Origin: Bacillus sp. AFS073361
GTDB taxonomy: Bacteria > Bacillota > Bacilli > Bacillales > Cytobacillaceae
DNA length: 64,000 nucleotides
Assembly (NCBI RefSeq): GCF_002567005.1
Contig: NZ_NUZU01000004.1
Location: forward strand, 186,001 to 250,000
Direction of reading: 5' to 3'
Made by a program: the position numbers and the translations under genes. The first letter of the stretch is position 1; each line of letters opens with the position of its first letter. A model generated the notes under the pieces. It worked only from the letters and a program-made list of their open reading frames with translations. It did not search any database and was not told where the DNA came from. This document shows, one piece after another, positions 1-6,922 of the stretch.

Positions 1-1218
1 GTGCTGTGAGAGAAACGGCTGAAGCGCAGCAAGCTCAATCACGGCCTCTACCTTGCCATCTACTAAAATCGGAGCAATTAATAGATTCCTTGGGGAAGAA
101 GCACCTAAGCCAGAGGTGACTTTGATATGTTCCTCGGGCAGTTGGTCAATCAGAAAGATCCGTTTATCGACAGCAGCTTGGCCGATCAGCCCTTCCCCCA
201 ATCGGAAACTCGCCCGGGCAGCTCCCTCATCGGCAACCGCGGCATAACCTGCCGCTTTGACGTAATAGACTTCGCCCCCTTCATTTTTGCGAAGATATAC
301 CACACCAAAAGAAGCTTGAAGTAATGGAGCCAATCTAGAAATAAACGATTGCGTCAATTCGCTAATATCCGTAATCCCTTGATACAATGTTGAGATATCC
401 GCCATACTTTTCTGAATCCAACTCTGTTTCTCCAGACTGCTGAGGAGACTGTTCATGGCCTCCGCAAGCTCCCGGGTTTCGTCACGCGTATTCACTTTCA
501 TCCGTGTCGTCAGGTCGACATCCGAATTAGAATCGGTAATTCCTTTAATCGTTTTTACCACTTGATTGATGGTTCGAACGATGGAATTAGACTGTAACAG
601 CGCCGCCGCGATGGTAATGAGTGTTACCAAACCAATCAGCGCGTACAACGTCACTTTTAAATTTTGGTTATTTTGCTTGAGTTGACTGATCCGTCCTGCC
701 ATCAGTTTCTTTTCACTGGCCAGAAATGAATCAAACTGGGTGCGGAGCTGGTCGGTTATTCTTTTTCCTGTACTTTTCTTAAAATGCTGGTCTAAGGCCG
801 ATTGATTATTGGACTTTTTAGCATTGATGACATATTCCCCGGAATTAGTCATCCAACTCCTAATCAGCGGTTTTATTTCTTCTAAACTGCGCTGCTGCCT
901 GTTGTTATCCTCTAACAAGGAATGAAGTTTATTGTAGTTATCCAGCCAGTTCCGACTCCCTAGATTATAAGGCTCCAGGTATTCCTCATCCCCAGTGAGC
1001 GCATACCCTCTCATTCCGGTTTCCATGTCGAGAACATTTTTTTGGATTTGGTTCGTCAGATCGTGTACCTCAATATCATGTCCCGATATGAAGTCCACCT
1101 CGTTCTGTAAATCGGCCATTCGATTAATCACGATGAGCAAGGATATCACCAAGCAAATCAAGATGGAGAAGTATCCGGTAATAATTTTCGCACGAATGTT
1201 GTAGTTGAAGCCTTTTAT
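1..1218 (-). CDS. rsbK: RsbK-like hybrid sensor kinase, N-terminal part (cut by window edge)
   Basis: The first 406 codons of a membrane sensor protein run off the left edge. Visible in order: a transmembrane segment (residues about 12-31), an extracytoplasmic CHASE3-type domain with the typical DMETGMRGYALTGD stretch, a second transmembrane segment (about 187-208), a HAMP linker, and a GAF domain (about 270-406). The kinase and receiver domains expected of RsbK lie outside. In B. cereus, RsbK phosphorylates the phosphatase RsbY to activate sigma-B; rsbY and sigB lie close by here, which supports the name. No ATG, GTG or TTG stands at the right place: a strong AGGAGGGG site is followed 6 nt later by ATA at 1218, which I take as the start. 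A sigma-B-type promoter lies upstream. Without its C-terminus it could be another CHASE3-HAMP-GAF sensor. Confidence 0.75.
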   Translation of the reverse strand, partial: MKGFNYNIRAKIITGYFSILICLVISLLIVINRMADLQNEVDFISGHDIEVHDLTNQIQKNVLDMETGMRGYALTGDEEYLEPYNLGSRNWLDNYNKLHSLLEDNNRQQRSLEEIKPLIRSWMTNSGEYVINAKKSNNQSALDQHFKKSTGKRITDQLRTQFDSFLASEKKLMAGRISQLKQNNQNLKVTLYALIGLVTLITIAAALLQSNSIVRTINQVVKTIKGITDSNSDVDLTTRMKVNTRDETRELAEAMNSLLSSLEKQSWIQKSMADISTLYQGITDISELTQSFISRLAPLLQASFGVVYLRKNEGGEVYYVKAAGYAAVADEGAARASFRLGEGLIGQAAVDKRIFLIDQLPEEHIKVTSGLGASSPRNLLIAPILVDGKVEAVIELAALQPFLSQH

Positions 1219-1318
1219 TGTAATCCCCTCCTGACAAAAGTGGTCTATTAAAATATCCTTATTCTACCATAGCTCTATATTTATTTGAGATTGAAAATTT
1301 CTTCCTAAATACTTTTTA

Positions 1319-1344
1319 TTACCCGAATCTATTATTCTTGAAAC
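1319..1344 (-). promoter_or_regulatory. Sigma-B promoter of rsbK
   Basis: On the minus strand GTTTCA (-35) and GGGTAA (-10) are separated by 14 bp, close to the sigma-B consensus GTTTAA-N13-15-GGGTAT. It lies about 100 bp upstream of the rsbK start and is divergent from the dps promoter, so sigma-B would amplify its own upstream sensor. Confidence 0.6.
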
Positions 1345-1369
1345 CTCTTTGGAAAAAATTTTTTCCAAG

Positions 1370-1395
1370 GTTTCAACCGATAAAGTCCAGGGTAA
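1370..1395 (+). promoter_or_regulatory. Sigma-B promoter of dps
   Basis: GTTTCA and GGGTAA are separated by 14 bp, 43 bp upstream of the dps ATG. It is back to back with the rsbK promoter, giving a divergent sigma-B pair. Confidence 0.75.
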
Positions 1396-1438
1396 GGAAT
1401 AAATATCAACACTATTCCAACAAACGGAGGTAATAAAC

Positions 1439-1897
1439 ATGGCAAAAGTAAAAGAGAAAAACAACTTAGTAACAGAGTCTCTTAACACACAGGTCGCTAA
1501 TTTTTCCGTGCTCTATATGAAACTGCACCACTACCACTGGTATGTTAAAGGAGAGAATTTCTTCACGCTGCACCCAAAATTTGAAGAACTGTATAAGGAA
1601 GCGGCGCTGCATCTTGATACCATCGCGGAACGAATGTTGTCGCTTGGAGCATTGCCAACGGCGACATTGAAGGAGCAATTACAAATCTCTTCCATCAAGG
1701 AAGGCGCGGGCGACGAAAATGCGGAGGGAATGATCAAGAGTCTAGCTGATGACTTTAACACTGTCTGCACTGAGCTTACAGAGGGAATCACCCTTGCCGA
1801 GGACAACGAGGACCAACCGACAGCAGATCTGTTCATCGCCGTTCGCACATCCTTGGAAAAGCATAGATGGATGCTCGAAGCGTATTTGGCAGAGTAG
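1439..1897 (+). CDS. dps: Dps/ferritin-like DNA-protecting stress protein
   Basis: A 152-residue protein of usual Dps length. The N-terminal half has the family signature KLHHYHWYVKG and then HLDTIAERMLSLG, which carry the His, Asp and Glu ligands of the intersubunit ferroxidase site. Dps dodecamers oxidise and store iron and shield DNA from peroxide. The start follows GGAGG with good spacing. A sigma-B promoter lies upstream and a terminator follows. The B. cereus sigB cluster has a ferritin-like gene at a similar place, so the position fits a general-stress role. Cytoplasmic, soluble; no signal peptide. Confidence 0.92.
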   Translation: MAKVKEKNNLVTESLNTQVANFSVLYMKLHHYHWYVKGENFFTLHPKFEELYKEAALHLDTIAERMLSLGALPTATLKEQLQISSIKEGAGDENAEGMIKSLADDFNTVCTELTEGITLAEDNEDQPTADLFIAVRTSLEKHRWMLEAYLAE

Positions 1898-1910
1898 AAT
1901 TTGACGGGGG

Positions 1911-1937
1911 GACGGGGAATTATTCCCGTCCTCTTTT
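1911..1937 (+). terminator. Intrinsic terminator of dps
   Basis: Inverted repeat GACGGGGAAT/TATTCCCGTC followed by CTCTTTT, just after the dps stop codon. Confidence 0.75.
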
Positions 1938-1940
1938 AAA

Positions 1941-2085
1941 AAGCGGGTTGGATGGGCAGCACAATTAATGGCTAATTGTTCCCTTCTCCTTCTAAAAAAC
2001 AGGCGGATGGGCACGATTAGTACCTATTTGTTCCCATCGCCTTCAAAAAAAAGGGCTCGCGGGCAAGATTAGAACGCCCCCTTCA
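1941..2085. repeat. Three degenerate direct repeats of about 54 bp
   Basis: Between the convergent dps and rsbY genes a unit beginning GGATGGGCA, continuing ATTAnt...TTGTTCCC and ending in CTTCnAAAAA, recurs near 1951 and 2006. A shortened copy (GCGGGCAAGATTAG) follows near 2059. No reading frame runs through them. Function unknown. Confidence 0.55.
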
Positions 2086-2184
2086 CAACCAGCACGCTAC
2101 CTTTTCCTCAGCAACCATTTTTCCAGCAAAACCCACCAATTAGTAAACAGGGTGCCAGCTCTTCCGCTGACACCCTTGTATTTT

Positions 2185-3333
2185 TTAACCATTCGTCGAA
2201 ATCATCACCAAGCAAAGGTCGTCCTTCGGGGCATTGTGCGGTTCCAGACTTGGCTGCAGCTGGTGAAGAAATGCATCAGGAGTGTCGATGTCTTTCGCTT
2301 GTAAGGTGCTGATGAGTTTCGCGATCGCATCCTCATAATCCTCCTCCAGCCATTCCGACAGGCCATCGGTAAAGAGCAGCGTCCGCGCGCCCCGCTTGTA
2401 AGGAATGACGCCTTTGGTTACATCGATGTCTTCAAAAAAACCAAGAGCACAGCACCCGTCCGTTAATAGTTTCACCTCATCATCCACGATGGCGATTCCC
2501 GCTGGATGACCGGCATTGACGTACTCGATCGTTTGCGTTTCAGTGTCGAGTACTAGGTAAATCGCGGTGAAATAATAGTTAATCAAATGATCAGGCATCT
2601 TCAGCTGATACATGCGCCGATTCAGTTCTCTCATGACCCGCTCTGGATCACACATCCCCGTAATCGTATCCTTCAATGCCGAATATATGTACATACATAC
2701 GAGTGAGGATGAAATTCCATGCCCCATCATATCAAGCAAAATCACACCATACCGATGTTCGCTGATTGGATACCAGGCATACAAGTCTCCAGCCAGCTCA
2801 AAGGAAGGCTTATAGATAGCCGAAATCGTTACATCCTCTTCTTCGATCGGATCACTTAGGATGCTTCCTTGCACCTGCTTCGCCAGGTCCAACTCATATT
2901 GGAGCCGTTTATCCCGTTCCTTCCGTAAGTCCTTCTCTTGCTTTAATCGAAGGACGGAACGCATCCGCGCCAGCAGCTCCACTTTATTAATGGGTTTCAG
3001 GACATAATCAAGGGCACCTGCATCCATCGCCTCGGCCATTTTGTTGGAATCTCCCATGGCTGTAACGAAGATGATTGGCAGGTCAGCATACCTCTCATCC
3101 GCAAGAACCTTTCTGCATGCTTCCATTCCGTCTATTTCCGGCATCATCAAGTCCATTAGAATTAAATCGAACGGAACCTCCTCGGCATTTACCTCATCCA
3201 GCTGCAAACATTGATATAACTCCTTGGCAGATGTCAGCAAAACCAACCGATTATAACCAGCCTTCCGTAGAATTTTCTCGATAATCATCAGATTAGTTTG
3301 ATTATCGTCAACCACCGCAATTTTCATGGCCAT
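2185..3333 (-). CDS. rsbY: RsbY: response regulator with PP2C (SpoIIE-type) phosphatase domain
   Basis: A 382-residue protein with an N-terminal receiver domain (acid pair D9/D10, phospho-acceptor D61 in LMDLMMPEIDG, and the VLKP lysine), a coiled linker (about 125-150), and a C-terminal SpoIIE/PP2C phosphatase domain. Its metal-binding acids are in ELAGDLY, LLDMMGHG and TDGLSEW. In the B. cereus pathway, phosphorylated RsbY dephosphorylates RsbV-P, which frees sigma-B from RsbW. It lies directly downstream of sigB with no sigma-B promoter of its own visible, so it is probably reached by read-through. The first ATG is chosen because GGGGGA stands 6 nt before it. RsbP/RsbU-type phosphatases are the alternative, but the receiver domain argues for RsbY. 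Confidence 0.88.
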   Translation of the reverse strand: MAMKIAVVDDNQTNLMIIEKILRKAGYNRLVLLTSAKELYQCLQLDEVNAEEVPFDLILMDLMMPEIDGMEACRKVLADERYADLPIIFVTAMGDSNKMAEAMDAGALDYVLKPINKVELLARMRSVLRLKQEKDLRKERDKRLQYELDLAKQVQGSILSDPIEEEDVTISAIYKPSFELAGDLYAWYPISEHRYGVILLDMMGHGISSSLVCMYIYSALKDTITGMCDPERVMRELNRRMYQLKMPDHLINYYFTAIYLVLDTETQTIEYVNAGHPAGIAIVDDEVKLLTDGCCALGFFEDIDVTKGVIPYKRGARTLLFTDGLSEWLEEDYEDAIAKLISTLQAKDIDTPDAFLHQLQPSLEPHNAPKDDLCLVMISTNG

Positions 3334-3367
3334 AGCGATTCCCCCTTTCCCAAGCGTCAGTTCATTT

Positions 3368-3416
3368 ACCTGGTGCCTGACACCAGTTATCTACTTTGCG
3401 GTGTCAGGCACCAGGT
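3368..3416. repeat. Inverted pair of the GGTGTCAGGCACC repeat (17-bp arms)
   Basis: Two copies of the 13-mer (3372-3384 and 3400-3412) are extended to perfect 17-bp arms ACCTGGTGCCTGACACC and its complement, with a 15-nt loop. It sits between sigB and rsbY, where the transcript could fold into a strong hairpin without a U-tract. Confidence 0.9.
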
Positions 3417-3422
3417 ATCCTA

Positions 3423-4217
3423 TCAAGCATCGTTGACTCCTTGATAGGCGTCACACAAGAGTGCCTTTCGTAACTTCTCGATCGCCTTTTTTTGTAGACG
3501 GGACACATGCATCTGCGAAATCCCCAAAAGCTCTCCGGTCTCCCTTTGACTTTTATTTGCTACAAACGTGAATTGGATAATTTCCTTTTCTCGCTCTGAT
3601 AGAACATGCATCGCACTCTCGAGCAGGAGCTTTTGGTCGACCTTTTCGAAGCCCTCATCGTCGGATCCGACAATGTCCAGGGTCGTCGACGTGCTCCCAT
3701 CCGATCCCGTTTCAATCGTTTGATCAACAGACGCTGTTTGATAACTTTTCCCCATCTCCATCGCTTCCAATACTTCCTCTTCGGAGATCTCTAAATAATC
3801 CGCGATTTCCTCGACCTTCGGTGAACGCTGATATTGATTGGTCAGCTCGTCTGCCACCGTTCTAATCTTTGGCCATAAATCTTTGATCCGTCTCGGTACC
3901 TGGACACTCCATGTTTTATCCCTGAGAAACCGTTTAATTTCCCCAATAACGGTTGGAATTAAATACGACTCGAAGGGATTTCCCATGCCTGGGTCAAATC
4001 TTCTGATTGCCGCCAACAACCCAATCATCCCTACTTGCACAAGGTCCTCATGAAACGATTTCCCTTTTGAATATTTTCGCGCAAGACTTGCGACAAGGGC
4101 CGTGTAATGTTCGACTAAGATGGTTTGCGAATGCGAGCTCTCGTTCTGCTGAAACTCGACGATTAGGGCGTCAATCTCTTCCCTAGTTCGTTTCTTGGGT
4201 TGAGATGGTTGTGTCAT
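3423..4217 (-). CDS. sigB: RNA polymerase sigma-B factor
   Basis: A 264-residue sigma-70 family factor of group 3. Region 2 is represented by EDLVQVGMIGLLAAIRRFDP and NPFESYLIPTVIGEIKRFLRD, region 3 by PRRIKDLWPKI, and region 4 by LSEREKEIIQFTFVANKSQRETGELLGISQMHVSRLQKKA. It directs transcription of the general-stress regulon and is held inactive by RsbW. ATG at 4217 is chosen because GGGGAG stands 9 nt upstream; a GTG six codons earlier is too close to that site. The start overlaps the rsbW end by 35 bp, giving translational coupling in the order rsbV-rsbW-sigB. Confidence 0.96.
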   Translation of the reverse strand: MTQPSQPKKRTREEIDALIVEFQQNESSHSQTILVEHYTALVASLARKYSKGKSFHEDLVQVGMIGLLAAIRRFDPGMGNPFESYLIPTVIGEIKRFLRDKTWSVQVPRRIKDLWPKIRTVADELTNQYQRSPKVEEIADYLEISEEEVLEAMEMGKSYQTASVDQTIETGSDGSTSTTLDIVGSDDEGFEKVDQKLLLESAMHVLSEREKEIIQFTFVANKSQRETGELLGISQMHVSRLQKKAIEKLRKALLCDAYQGVNDA

Positions 4218-4665
4218 GATTTTCACGCTCCCCACTTAGATACTTCACCATGAAAACCGTCACCCCGGAATGATTCGCAACACTCACTTCATCCATCAGC
4301 GTTTCAATTAAATATAGCCCTAACCCTCCCTCTGCCAGCTGCTCCACTGTACTTGCTTCCGTGTAGGGGCCTAATTCATTTTTCTTCTGGGTAAAATTAA
4401 AGCTCTTTCCACTATCAGATACCATCGTTTCTAACTTGTCCTCATAAATGCCAAACCCGATAATCACCTCTCCGCCTTCGTCTTTGGGATAGGCGTGATG
4501 GACAGCATTCGTACAAGCTTCACTTACCGCAATCTTAAGATCTTCAATTTCCTCATATGTAAAACCCATCCGGCTGGCAATTCCCGATAATGTCAATCGA
4601 ATCACGCCCACATACTCCGGCTTGGCAGGAATTTTCATCTCGATATAATCCATCACTTGGCTCAT
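4183..4665 (-). CDS. rsbW: Anti-sigma-B factor, serine protein kinase RsbW
   Basis: A 160-residue GHKL-fold kinase. The N-box is EACTNAVHHAYP and the glycine-rich ATP lid is EGGLGLYLIETLMDEV. RsbW binds and blocks sigma-B and phosphorylates RsbV; when ATP falls or RsbV is dephosphorylated it changes partner. Length and sequence match the B. subtilis protein closely throughout. The start overlaps the rsbV stop by 4 bp (ATGA) and the end overlaps sigB, as expected of a partner-switching operon with fixed stoichiometry. Confidence 0.96.
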   Translation of the reverse strand: MSQVMDYIEMKIPAKPEYVGVIRLTLSGIASRMGFTYEEIEDLKIAVSEACTNAVHHAYPKDEGGEVIIGFGIYEDKLETMVSDSGKSFNFTQKKNELGPYTEASTVEQLAEGGLGLYLIETLMDEVSVANHSGVTVFMVKYLSGERENHDTTISTQETN

Positions 4666-4994
4666 CGTCTCCCCTCCTCAGTCGTAGCAGAAATGTTCAT
4701 GACCTTACTTAGGCCAGTAATTTCAAACAGCCGCTTTAGTCGATCCGATAATTGAATCAGCTTTAATTCGCCGCCCTTTTCCTTCAGCTGTTTGAATAAA
4801 CCTACAAACACCCCCAGACCGGTACTATCTAAATAGGACACATCCTGTAGATTAACGGTAATCGACTTATTTCCCTCTTCTGCCAGCGCCAATAATTCCT
4901 CTCTAAGTTTTGGTGCCGTGTACGCATCAATTTCCCCCGCCACAAGCACTAAGATTTCCTCATCACGTTGTTGTTTATCTATGGTTATATTCAT
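4662..4994 (-). CDS. rsbV: Anti-anti-sigma factor RsbV
   Basis: A 110-residue STAS-domain protein. The conserved phosphorylated serine is S57 in VSYLDSTGLGVFVG. Unphosphorylated RsbV binds RsbW and releases sigma-B; RsbW inactivates it by phosphorylation and RsbY would reactivate it. First gene of the operon, under a clear sigma-B promoter (autoregulation). Several in-frame ATG codons lie in GTGATGATGAGAATG; the last (4994) is chosen because it matches the family N-terminus MNI and has workable spacing from AGGGGTGAT. ATG at 5000 is the alternative. Confidence 0.94.
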   Translation of the reverse strand: MNITIDKQQRDEEILVLVAGEIDAYTAPKLREELLALAEEGNKSITVNLQDVSYLDSTGLGVFVGLFKQLKEKGGELKLIQLSDRLKRLFEITGLSKVMNISATTEEGRR

Positions 4995-5028
4995 TCTCAT
5001 CATCACCCCTGAAAGATTTATAGTGTAT

Positions 5029-5053
5029 ATACCCTTATTTTCAAAGTCTAAAC
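5029..5053 (-). promoter_or_regulatory. Sigma-B promoter of rsbV-rsbW-sigB
   Basis: GTTTAG (-35) and GGGTAT (-10) with a 13-bp spacer on the minus strand, about 35 bp upstream of rsbV. This is nearly the consensus, placed as the autoregulatory promoter of sigB operons. Confidence 0.9.
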
Positions 5054-5096
5054 CTTTCTTTATAAAAAAATTCTATTAAACTAAGCTGTTTTTGGT

Positions 5097-5139
5097 GGTG
5101 TCAGGCACCATGTGAAGAATTCACATGGTGCCTGACACC
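5097..5139. repeat. Inverted pair of GGTGTCAGGCACC with perfect 20-bp arms
   Basis: Arms GGTGTCAGGCACCATGTGAA and its exact complement flank a 3-nt loop. It lies between the divergent rsbV promoter and the 5258 gene. It is the longest perfect hairpin of this repeat family in the window. A decayed relative of the inner ATGTGAA/TTCACAT part is seen near 26690-26725. Confidence 0.95.
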
Positions 5140-5203
5140 AGTTCTAGTCCCAATATTATACCAAAATATTCAAATTAGACGAATCGACCTATCTACCTGT
5201 TAG

Positions 5204-5229
5204 GTTTCATTTTTTAAATAATGGGGTAT
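5204..5229 (+). promoter_or_regulatory. Sigma-B promoter of the 5258 gene
   Basis: GTTTCA and GGGTAT separated by 14 bp, ending 28 bp before the start codon at 5258. Confidence 0.8.
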
Positions 5230-5257
5230 GACAGGATTACAAAGGAGAGGTGTTCAC

Positions 5258-5425
5258 ATGGAGACTAAAAAAAGAGAATTAAAGGAGAAAGTCGAGAAGT
5301 CCAACAATAGTTCGATGGCACAGAATCTAGAGGAAATAAAGAAGCTCGGCAAGGAAATGGAGGAGGAGAAAACCGGTACGGAGCTGAAGAAGGAAGAAAA
5401 GCAAACACCCGATCCGCAGCAATAG
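5258..5425 (+). CDS. Small highly charged stress protein of unknown function
   Basis: A 55-residue protein rich in Lys and Glu, without hydrophobic segments, probably largely helical or disordered. I do not recognise a family. The ATG at 5258 has GGAGAGG 8 nt upstream; an in-frame ATG at 5228 overlaps the -10 box of the sigma-B promoter and cannot be the start of that transcript. A terminator follows the stop, so it is a single-gene transcript, probably sigma-B dependent. Small hydrophilic proteins of this kind are common in Bacillus stress regulons, but the function here is unknown. Confidence 0.7.
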   Translation: METKKRELKEKVEKSNNSSMAQNLEEIKKLGKEMEEEKTGTELKKEEKQTPDPQQ

Positions 5426-5439
5426 CGGCTCAAAGACGT

Positions 5440-5468
5440 AACGGCCCTTTCACAGGGTCGTTATTTTT
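5440..5468 (+). terminator. Intrinsic terminator of the 5258 gene
   Basis: AACGGCCCT/AGGGTCGTT stem with a 5-nt loop followed by ATTTTTAT. Confidence 0.8.
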
Positions 5469-5471
5469 ATG

Positions 5472-5500
5472 AAAAAAACGGGCTGCCCATGGGCAAGCCG
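5472..5500 (-). terminator. Intrinsic terminator of corA
   Basis: On the minus strand CGGCTTGCCCATGGGCAGCC forms a hairpin followed by GTTTTTTTC, just after the corA stop. Confidence 0.85.
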
Positions 5501-5505
5501 AATCA

Positions 5506-6435
5506 TTACTTAAAATAGGAATCTTTCTTTTTTCCTTTTAACAGATCGCCTGTCCATCCTTTAAACTTTAAATAGCCATAGAGCAGGAGTGTCGAGATCA
5601 CGATAAAAATGGCCGAAAGAAGATAGCCGTACCGCCATTCGAGTTCAGGCATCTGCTTGAAATTCATTCCCCATAAAGCCCCAAATGCCATAATCGGGGT
5701 AAACAGGATCGTGATCACTGTTAAGGTTTTCATAATTTCATTGCCGCGATGGGAAGAAATGACCTCTTCTAAATTGATAATCGAATCCAGCTCATGCTCG
5801 TACTCGTTGAGCAGGGCGGTCATTCGTTCAATCCGTTTAACAAGAAGCGTAAAAATCTCCTCTCTGCTGACTTCATTCAGTTTCACTTCCTCAATTCCTA
5901 TTTTTAACTCGTTAATCGGAATCAATAGACTCTTCCAGACCAGCAGCTCATGCCTTCGCATATAAATTTCTTCAAGAATGCTCGTTCCATTCCGCTTTCG
6001 GATACTCCAGATCAGTGTTTTCAGCGCTTCTTCGAATTGATCGATTTCAACTAACATTTCATGCATCAGTTCGCCTAGGAGCATAAAAAATCCATCCACC
6101 GCGTTTTCAGCTTTCTTTATTTGCTTAAAAAGCGGCTCAGGACGGATATGTTTTAAGTTGGAAAAATTAAGATCGACCGTAATCAGCTGCTCCTCTGTTA
6201 CATAATAATGGAAAATTTTGTAGTCCCCTTCCTCTTCAAAATTTTGCTTATAAATAAGCGAACCCGTCACCACTTTTTCCCCTGAATCAAGAAGCTTTAT
6301 CCTTAAGGAATTAGTTTTATTCTTGCGCACTTGATTCAGCCATTCGTTACATCCAGAACGATTTTGTTCGAAAATTGGTTGGATGTGCTCATCCTCATCT
6401 TTTTTAACCTGATACCATTTCCAATCGATAGCCAT
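5506..6435 (-). CDS. corA: CorA-family divalent metal transporter
   Basis: A 309-residue protein with a long acidic/helical cytoplasmic N-terminal domain and two C-terminal transmembrane helices. The first helix ends in the signature GMN (ALWGMNF) and is followed by a short acidic loop and the last helix, as in pentameric CorA magnesium channels. It resembles B. subtilis YfjQ. ATG at 6435 is chosen because GAAAGGAG stands in front of it. It is transcribed alone, divergent from a small stress gene. A weak sigma-B-like sequence lies upstream. Magnesium is the likely substrate, but CorA relatives also move Co and Ni. Confidence 0.9.
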   Translation of the reverse strand: MAIDWKWYQVKKDEDEHIQPIFEQNRSGCNEWLNQVRKNKTNSLRIKLLDSGEKVVTGSLIYKQNFEEEGDYKIFHYYVTEEQLITVDLNFSNLKHIRPEPLFKQIKKAENAVDGFFMLLGELMHEMLVEIDQFEEALKTLIWSIRKRNGTSILEEIYMRRHELLVWKSLLIPINELKIGIEEVKLNEVSREEIFTLLVKRIERMTALLNEYEHELDSIINLEEVISSHRGNEIMKTLTVITILFTPIMAFGALWGMNFKQMPELEWRYGYLLSAIFIVISTLLLYGYLKFKGWTGDLLKGKKKDSYFK

Positions 6436-6466
6436 CGGATCTCCTTTCACAAATGTTTTCTACCTA

Positions 6467-6493
6467 TATCCCCCAATCCGGAACTAATGAAAC
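6467..6493 (-). promoter_or_regulatory. Possible weak sigma-B promoter of corA
   Basis: GTTTCA and GGGATA with a 15-bp spacer on the minus strand, 32 bp upstream of the corA start. The -10 box differs from the consensus at two positions and the spacer is long, so this is tentative. Confidence 0.35.
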
Positions 6494-6505
6494 TTCGGAA
6501 ATATG

Positions 6506-6530
6506 GTTTGAGAGAAACAGAAGCGGGTAT
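6506..6530 (+). promoter_or_regulatory. Sigma-B promoter of the 6595 gene
   Basis: GTTTGA and GGGTAT separated by 13 bp, 64 bp upstream of the ATG at 6595. Confidence 0.8.
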
Positions 6531-6594
6531 TACAACTAGAAATAGAACTTTTTTAAAAGTCCTATTTTAAGAGAAACTAATAGGAGGTTTTAAT

Positions 6595-6867
6595 ATGAAA
6601 CGTATGGTACCTGTTACATCGATTATTGTCGCTGCTGGAATGGGAGCTTCGGCCGCAATGTGGCTATCATCTAAACCGAACCGATTAAAAGCGGAAAGTG
6701 TACTGAGAGACTGGAAACGAAAGATTAAACCTACTCCGTTTGATAAAAGTGAAGAACTCCCGATAGAAAAAGGAGGACATCCACACCCGCGTGATTTAGA
6801 GGATAATAACATGGTCAGTGAAGGGGCCATGTATTCCGTTCAATTTTATAATGAGAAGATGCAGTGA
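6595..6867 (+). CDS. Small membrane-anchored protein of unknown function, probably sigma-B dependent
   Basis: A 90-residue protein. The N-terminus is MKRMVPVTSIIVAAGMGASA, a single hydrophobic anchor or signal-like segment. A basic, hydrophilic tail follows, with a cluster GGHPHPRDLEDN near residues 60-72. TAGGAGG stands before the ATG. A strong sigma-B promoter lies upstream and a terminator follows, so it is monocistronic. I do not recognise the family; the pattern suggests a small stress protein at the membrane. Confidence 0.75.
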   Translation: MKRMVPVTSIIVAAGMGASAAMWLSSKPNRLKAESVLRDWKRKIKPTPFDKSEELPIEKGGHPHPRDLEDNNMVSEGAMYSVQFYNEKMQ

Positions 6868-6873
6868 TAAAAC

Positions 6874-6908
6874 AGTTGGGGCAGGTGACTACCCCAACTA
6901 ATTTTTTG
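6874..6908 (+). terminator. Intrinsic terminator of the 6595 gene
   Basis: AGTTGGGG/CCCCAACT stem with a 10-nt loop, followed by AATTTTTT. It lies directly upstream of the next gene's ribosome-binding site. Confidence 0.85.
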
Positions 6909-6922
6909 AGGTGGCTGGTTGG

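Noticed and set aside
5228..5257. Upstream ATG for the small charged stress protein
   Set aside because: It overlaps the sigma-B -10 box, so it would lie at or before the transcript start; the ATG at 5258 has a proper ribosome-binding site.
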